Below, piece after piece: positions 13,147 to 14,320 of a DNA stretch of 14,320 nt. The position numbers and the translations under genes are program-made. Position 1 is the first letter of the stretch; each line of letters begins with the position of its first letter. Below the pieces are notes generated by a model that was not told the DNA's origin, made no database searches, and saw only the letters and a program-made list of their open reading frames with translations. The stretch covers positions 1-14,320 of the forward strand of contig CAZHZT010000140.1 of the NCBI GenBank assembly GCA_964537285.1. The letters run 5' to 3'. The stretch comes from CAZHZT01 sp964537285. Its GTDB lineage: Bacteria > Bacteroidota > Bacteroidia > Chitinophagales > Saprospiraceae.

Positions 13147-14130
13147 TTACTCGAGGCTAAAAGTACAGTAGTCCGTCAACTCATTGTTGACAATAATCTC
13201 GTAAGTATATTTTCCAGGTGTCAGGTTTCTCTCCTTGATGATATTCCCCCAGATGGTATAATCGCCGAAGAACACCTGCCCATCTTCGATGAAATCATGA
13301 AGCATGTAGCGCATTCCTTCCGGAATATCGGTAAGTGCTTTTATCGGACGAAGAACAAAGTTGGTGTAAACTACTATTTCACCTTCATCATCGTAAATAT
13401 AAAAATCTGCTTTCATTTTATCAATGCTCTCCGGGGCTTCAAATGAAGGCAAGAAGTAAGAGGCGATAACCGTCAGGTGATTTTTTTCAACATCACTTAT
13501 TTGCAGGTTTTTTGAATTATCCGATAAGCGAGCGAAGTAGCCCTCTTTTCCGGCATGAAAGCCTGCGTAGCTACCCAACTGACGAACCATCTCCTTACAG
13601 CGATAAAGCTCCAATTCCCGGTCCAGCAAATAAAGTTGATCCAAAACAGCCACCGATTTTTGACTAGTAAAAAACTCCCTGTATCCGGTAGTAACACTAT
13701 CAATTTTAGCAAATGCTCCACCAAACTGCTCTTCCTGATATTCCAGGCCCTTCATTTCTTCCTTCAGGTCATCTTTTTCGCGGGCCACCTGTGCCAGTTC
13801 GTCTTTATTCTTTTTAGCATTCCAAAGCAAGGTTTTCTCCCTGTCTTCCAAATAGTCCACTCTTCTTTTCGAGGCACTTATATTTTCCTTAACGGTTTCA
13901 ATTGCAGTATTGATAAAACGCATCTTGCTTTTCAGAACAACATTATGGTAGCGGAGGCGCTTTTCTTCAGGGATCGTAATGGTTTGTGTTTCAAGTTTTG
14001 TCATCAAAGATTCGGCTTCTTGCCATCTGCTCTGCAGATCCTTGAGTTCTTCTTCAGAAAAATAACTTTGGGCACTTAGGTTCAGCGCAAAGGTTAGCAC
14101 TGTGAAAATAAAAAAAAGTTTTCTCAGCAT
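13147..14130 (-). CDS. Exported coiled-coil protein of unknown function
   Basis: A 327-residue protein with a signal peptide at residues 1-20 (MLRKLFFIFTVLTFALNLSA, cleavage before QS). Residues ~24-140 are charged, Glu/Lys-rich and helical (for example KENISASKRRVDYLEDREKT and ELAQVAREKDDLKEEMKGLE), predicted to be coiled coil. Residues ~215-327 are beta-rich, with DFYIYDDEGEIVVYTNFVL and PGKYTYEIIVNNELTDY, like a small Ig-type domain near the end. No catalytic motif, lipobox or T9SS sorting domain is seen, so it is probably periplasmic. I do not recognise the family. It is a single gene, convergent with the second T9SS gene. Confidence 0.75.
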   Translation of the reverse strand: MLRKLFFIFTVLTFALNLSAQSYFSEEELKDLQSRWQEAESLMTKLETQTITIPEEKRLRYHNVVLKSKMRFINTAIETVKENISASKRRVDYLEDREKTLLWNAKKNKDELAQVAREKDDLKEEMKGLEYQEEQFGGAFAKIDSVTTGYREFFTSQKSVAVLDQLYLLDRELELYRCKEMVRQLGSYAGFHAGKEGYFARLSDNSKNLQISDVEKNHLTVIASYFLPSFEAPESIDKMKADFYIYDDEGEIVVYTNFVLRPIKALTDIPEGMRYMLHDFIEDGQVFFGDYTIWGNIIKERNLTPGKYTYEIIVNNELTDYCTFSLE

Positions 14131-14160
14131 TAGGTATTTATAGTTTTGTCACGGGATAAA

Positions 14161-14262
14161 TTAAAATATACTATCATACAACTTTTCCAACTCCTGAATT
14201 ATTTTCCCTTCTCCAATTTTTTTATCCCAGGGGTGGAATTTATTAAAACCAGCATTCCTCAT
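14161..14262 (-). CDS. Short ORF, possible remnant or tail of a larger protein
   Basis: 33 codons from an ATG at 14262, ending TAA at 14161-14163 (MRNAGFNKFHPWDKKIGEGK, then IIQELEKLYDSIF). The composition is protein-like, and the ending ELEKLYDSIF resembles C-terminal helices of glycosyltransferases and other cytoplasmic proteins, but an in-frame TAG lies 7 codons upstream of the ATG (14284-14286), so it is either a small protein, a decayed gene end, or chance. It lies 30 bp upstream of the coiled-coil gene on the same strand. Confidence 0.25.
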   Translation of the reverse strand: MRNAGFNKFHPWDKKIGEGKIIQELEKLYDSIF

Positions 14263-14287
14263 CTTGGAAATCCAAATACAAATCTAC

Positions 14288-14300
14288 GCCGCTTCGCGGC
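14288..14300. other. Small GC-rich hairpin at the right edge
   Basis: GCCGC and GCGGC arms around TTC, followed by TATATTTTCTTTT on the plus strand. It could be a weak terminator or the start of another palindromic repeat cut by the window edge. Confidence 0.3.
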
Positions 14301-14320
14301 TATATTTTCTTTTGAGGGAG

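Noticed and set aside
13555..14079. 174-codon open frame on the plus strand, opposite the coiled-coil gene
   Set aside because: It lies wholly antisense to a gene with a clear signal peptide and continuous domain pattern; its translation has no coherent features, so it is a shadow frame.
14281..14320. Start of a tRNA or other structured RNA at the right edge
   Set aside because: Only a 5-bp hairpin is visible; no tRNA arm pattern or CCA end can be traced.

Overview
The window looks like chromosomal DNA of a Bacteroidota species, possibly of the Saprospiria/Lewinella type. The phylum call rests on two secreted proteins with type IX secretion (T9SS) C-terminal sorting domains, on TAnnTTTG-type promoter elements, on A-rich translation leaders without clear Shine-Dalgarno sequences, and on a moderately AT-rich base composition. 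The genus cannot be fixed from sequence alone. I see no rRNA, tRNA, CRISPR array, prophage or transposase gene.

Layout. Positions 1-323 hold a possible gene tail, a repeat copy and the leader of the first gene. An exported C1 (papain/bleomycin-hydrolase type) cysteine peptidase follows (324-1493, +). After a repeat-filled convergent gap comes a tight three-gene nucleotide-sugar operon on the minus strand, transcribed 5009 to 1845: a WbpE-like sugar aminotransferase, a UDP-glucuronate decarboxylase-like SDR, and dTDP-glucose 4,6-dehydratase (rfbB). Divergent from it, on the plus strand, are a small predicted outer-membrane barrel protein, the Kdo transferase waaA, and the heptose-7-phosphate kinase rfaE1/hldE-type gene. 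Two related T9SS cargo proteins follow (8932-10800 and 11042-12937, +). An exported coiled-coil protein of unknown role lies on the minus strand (13147-14130). A short tail-like ORF lies upstream of it at the right edge.

How the genes fit together. Most of the window concerns the cell surface: LPS inner core (waaA, heptose kinase), activated sugars for O-antigen or other surface glycan (the three-gene operon), an outer-membrane protein, and T9SS cargo. In Porphyromonas gingivalis, T9SS cargo is attached to A-LPS, and a WbpE-type aminotransferase (PorR) is needed for A-LPS. Finding a WbpE-like gene near two T9SS cargo genes is therefore suggestive but not proof of a link.

The most unusual content lies between the genes. 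Four kinds of palindromic DNA sit there. (1) A repeat family with three copies (79-276, 1569-1831, and 12952-13117 inverted) has nested hairpins of different size in each copy and ends in a strong terminator-like hairpin. (2) A 110-bp palindrome occurs in two copies (7417-7526, 8673-8782), with a half-arm directly upstream of the peptidase (277-309); its ends resemble rRNA boxA. (3) A 187-bp near-perfect palindrome (7229-7415) overlaps the waaA stop codon. (4) A 66-bp palindrome (5069-5134) lies in the divergent promoter region. I found no convincing new multi-gene system; these small, probably mobile palindromes are the part most worth following up.
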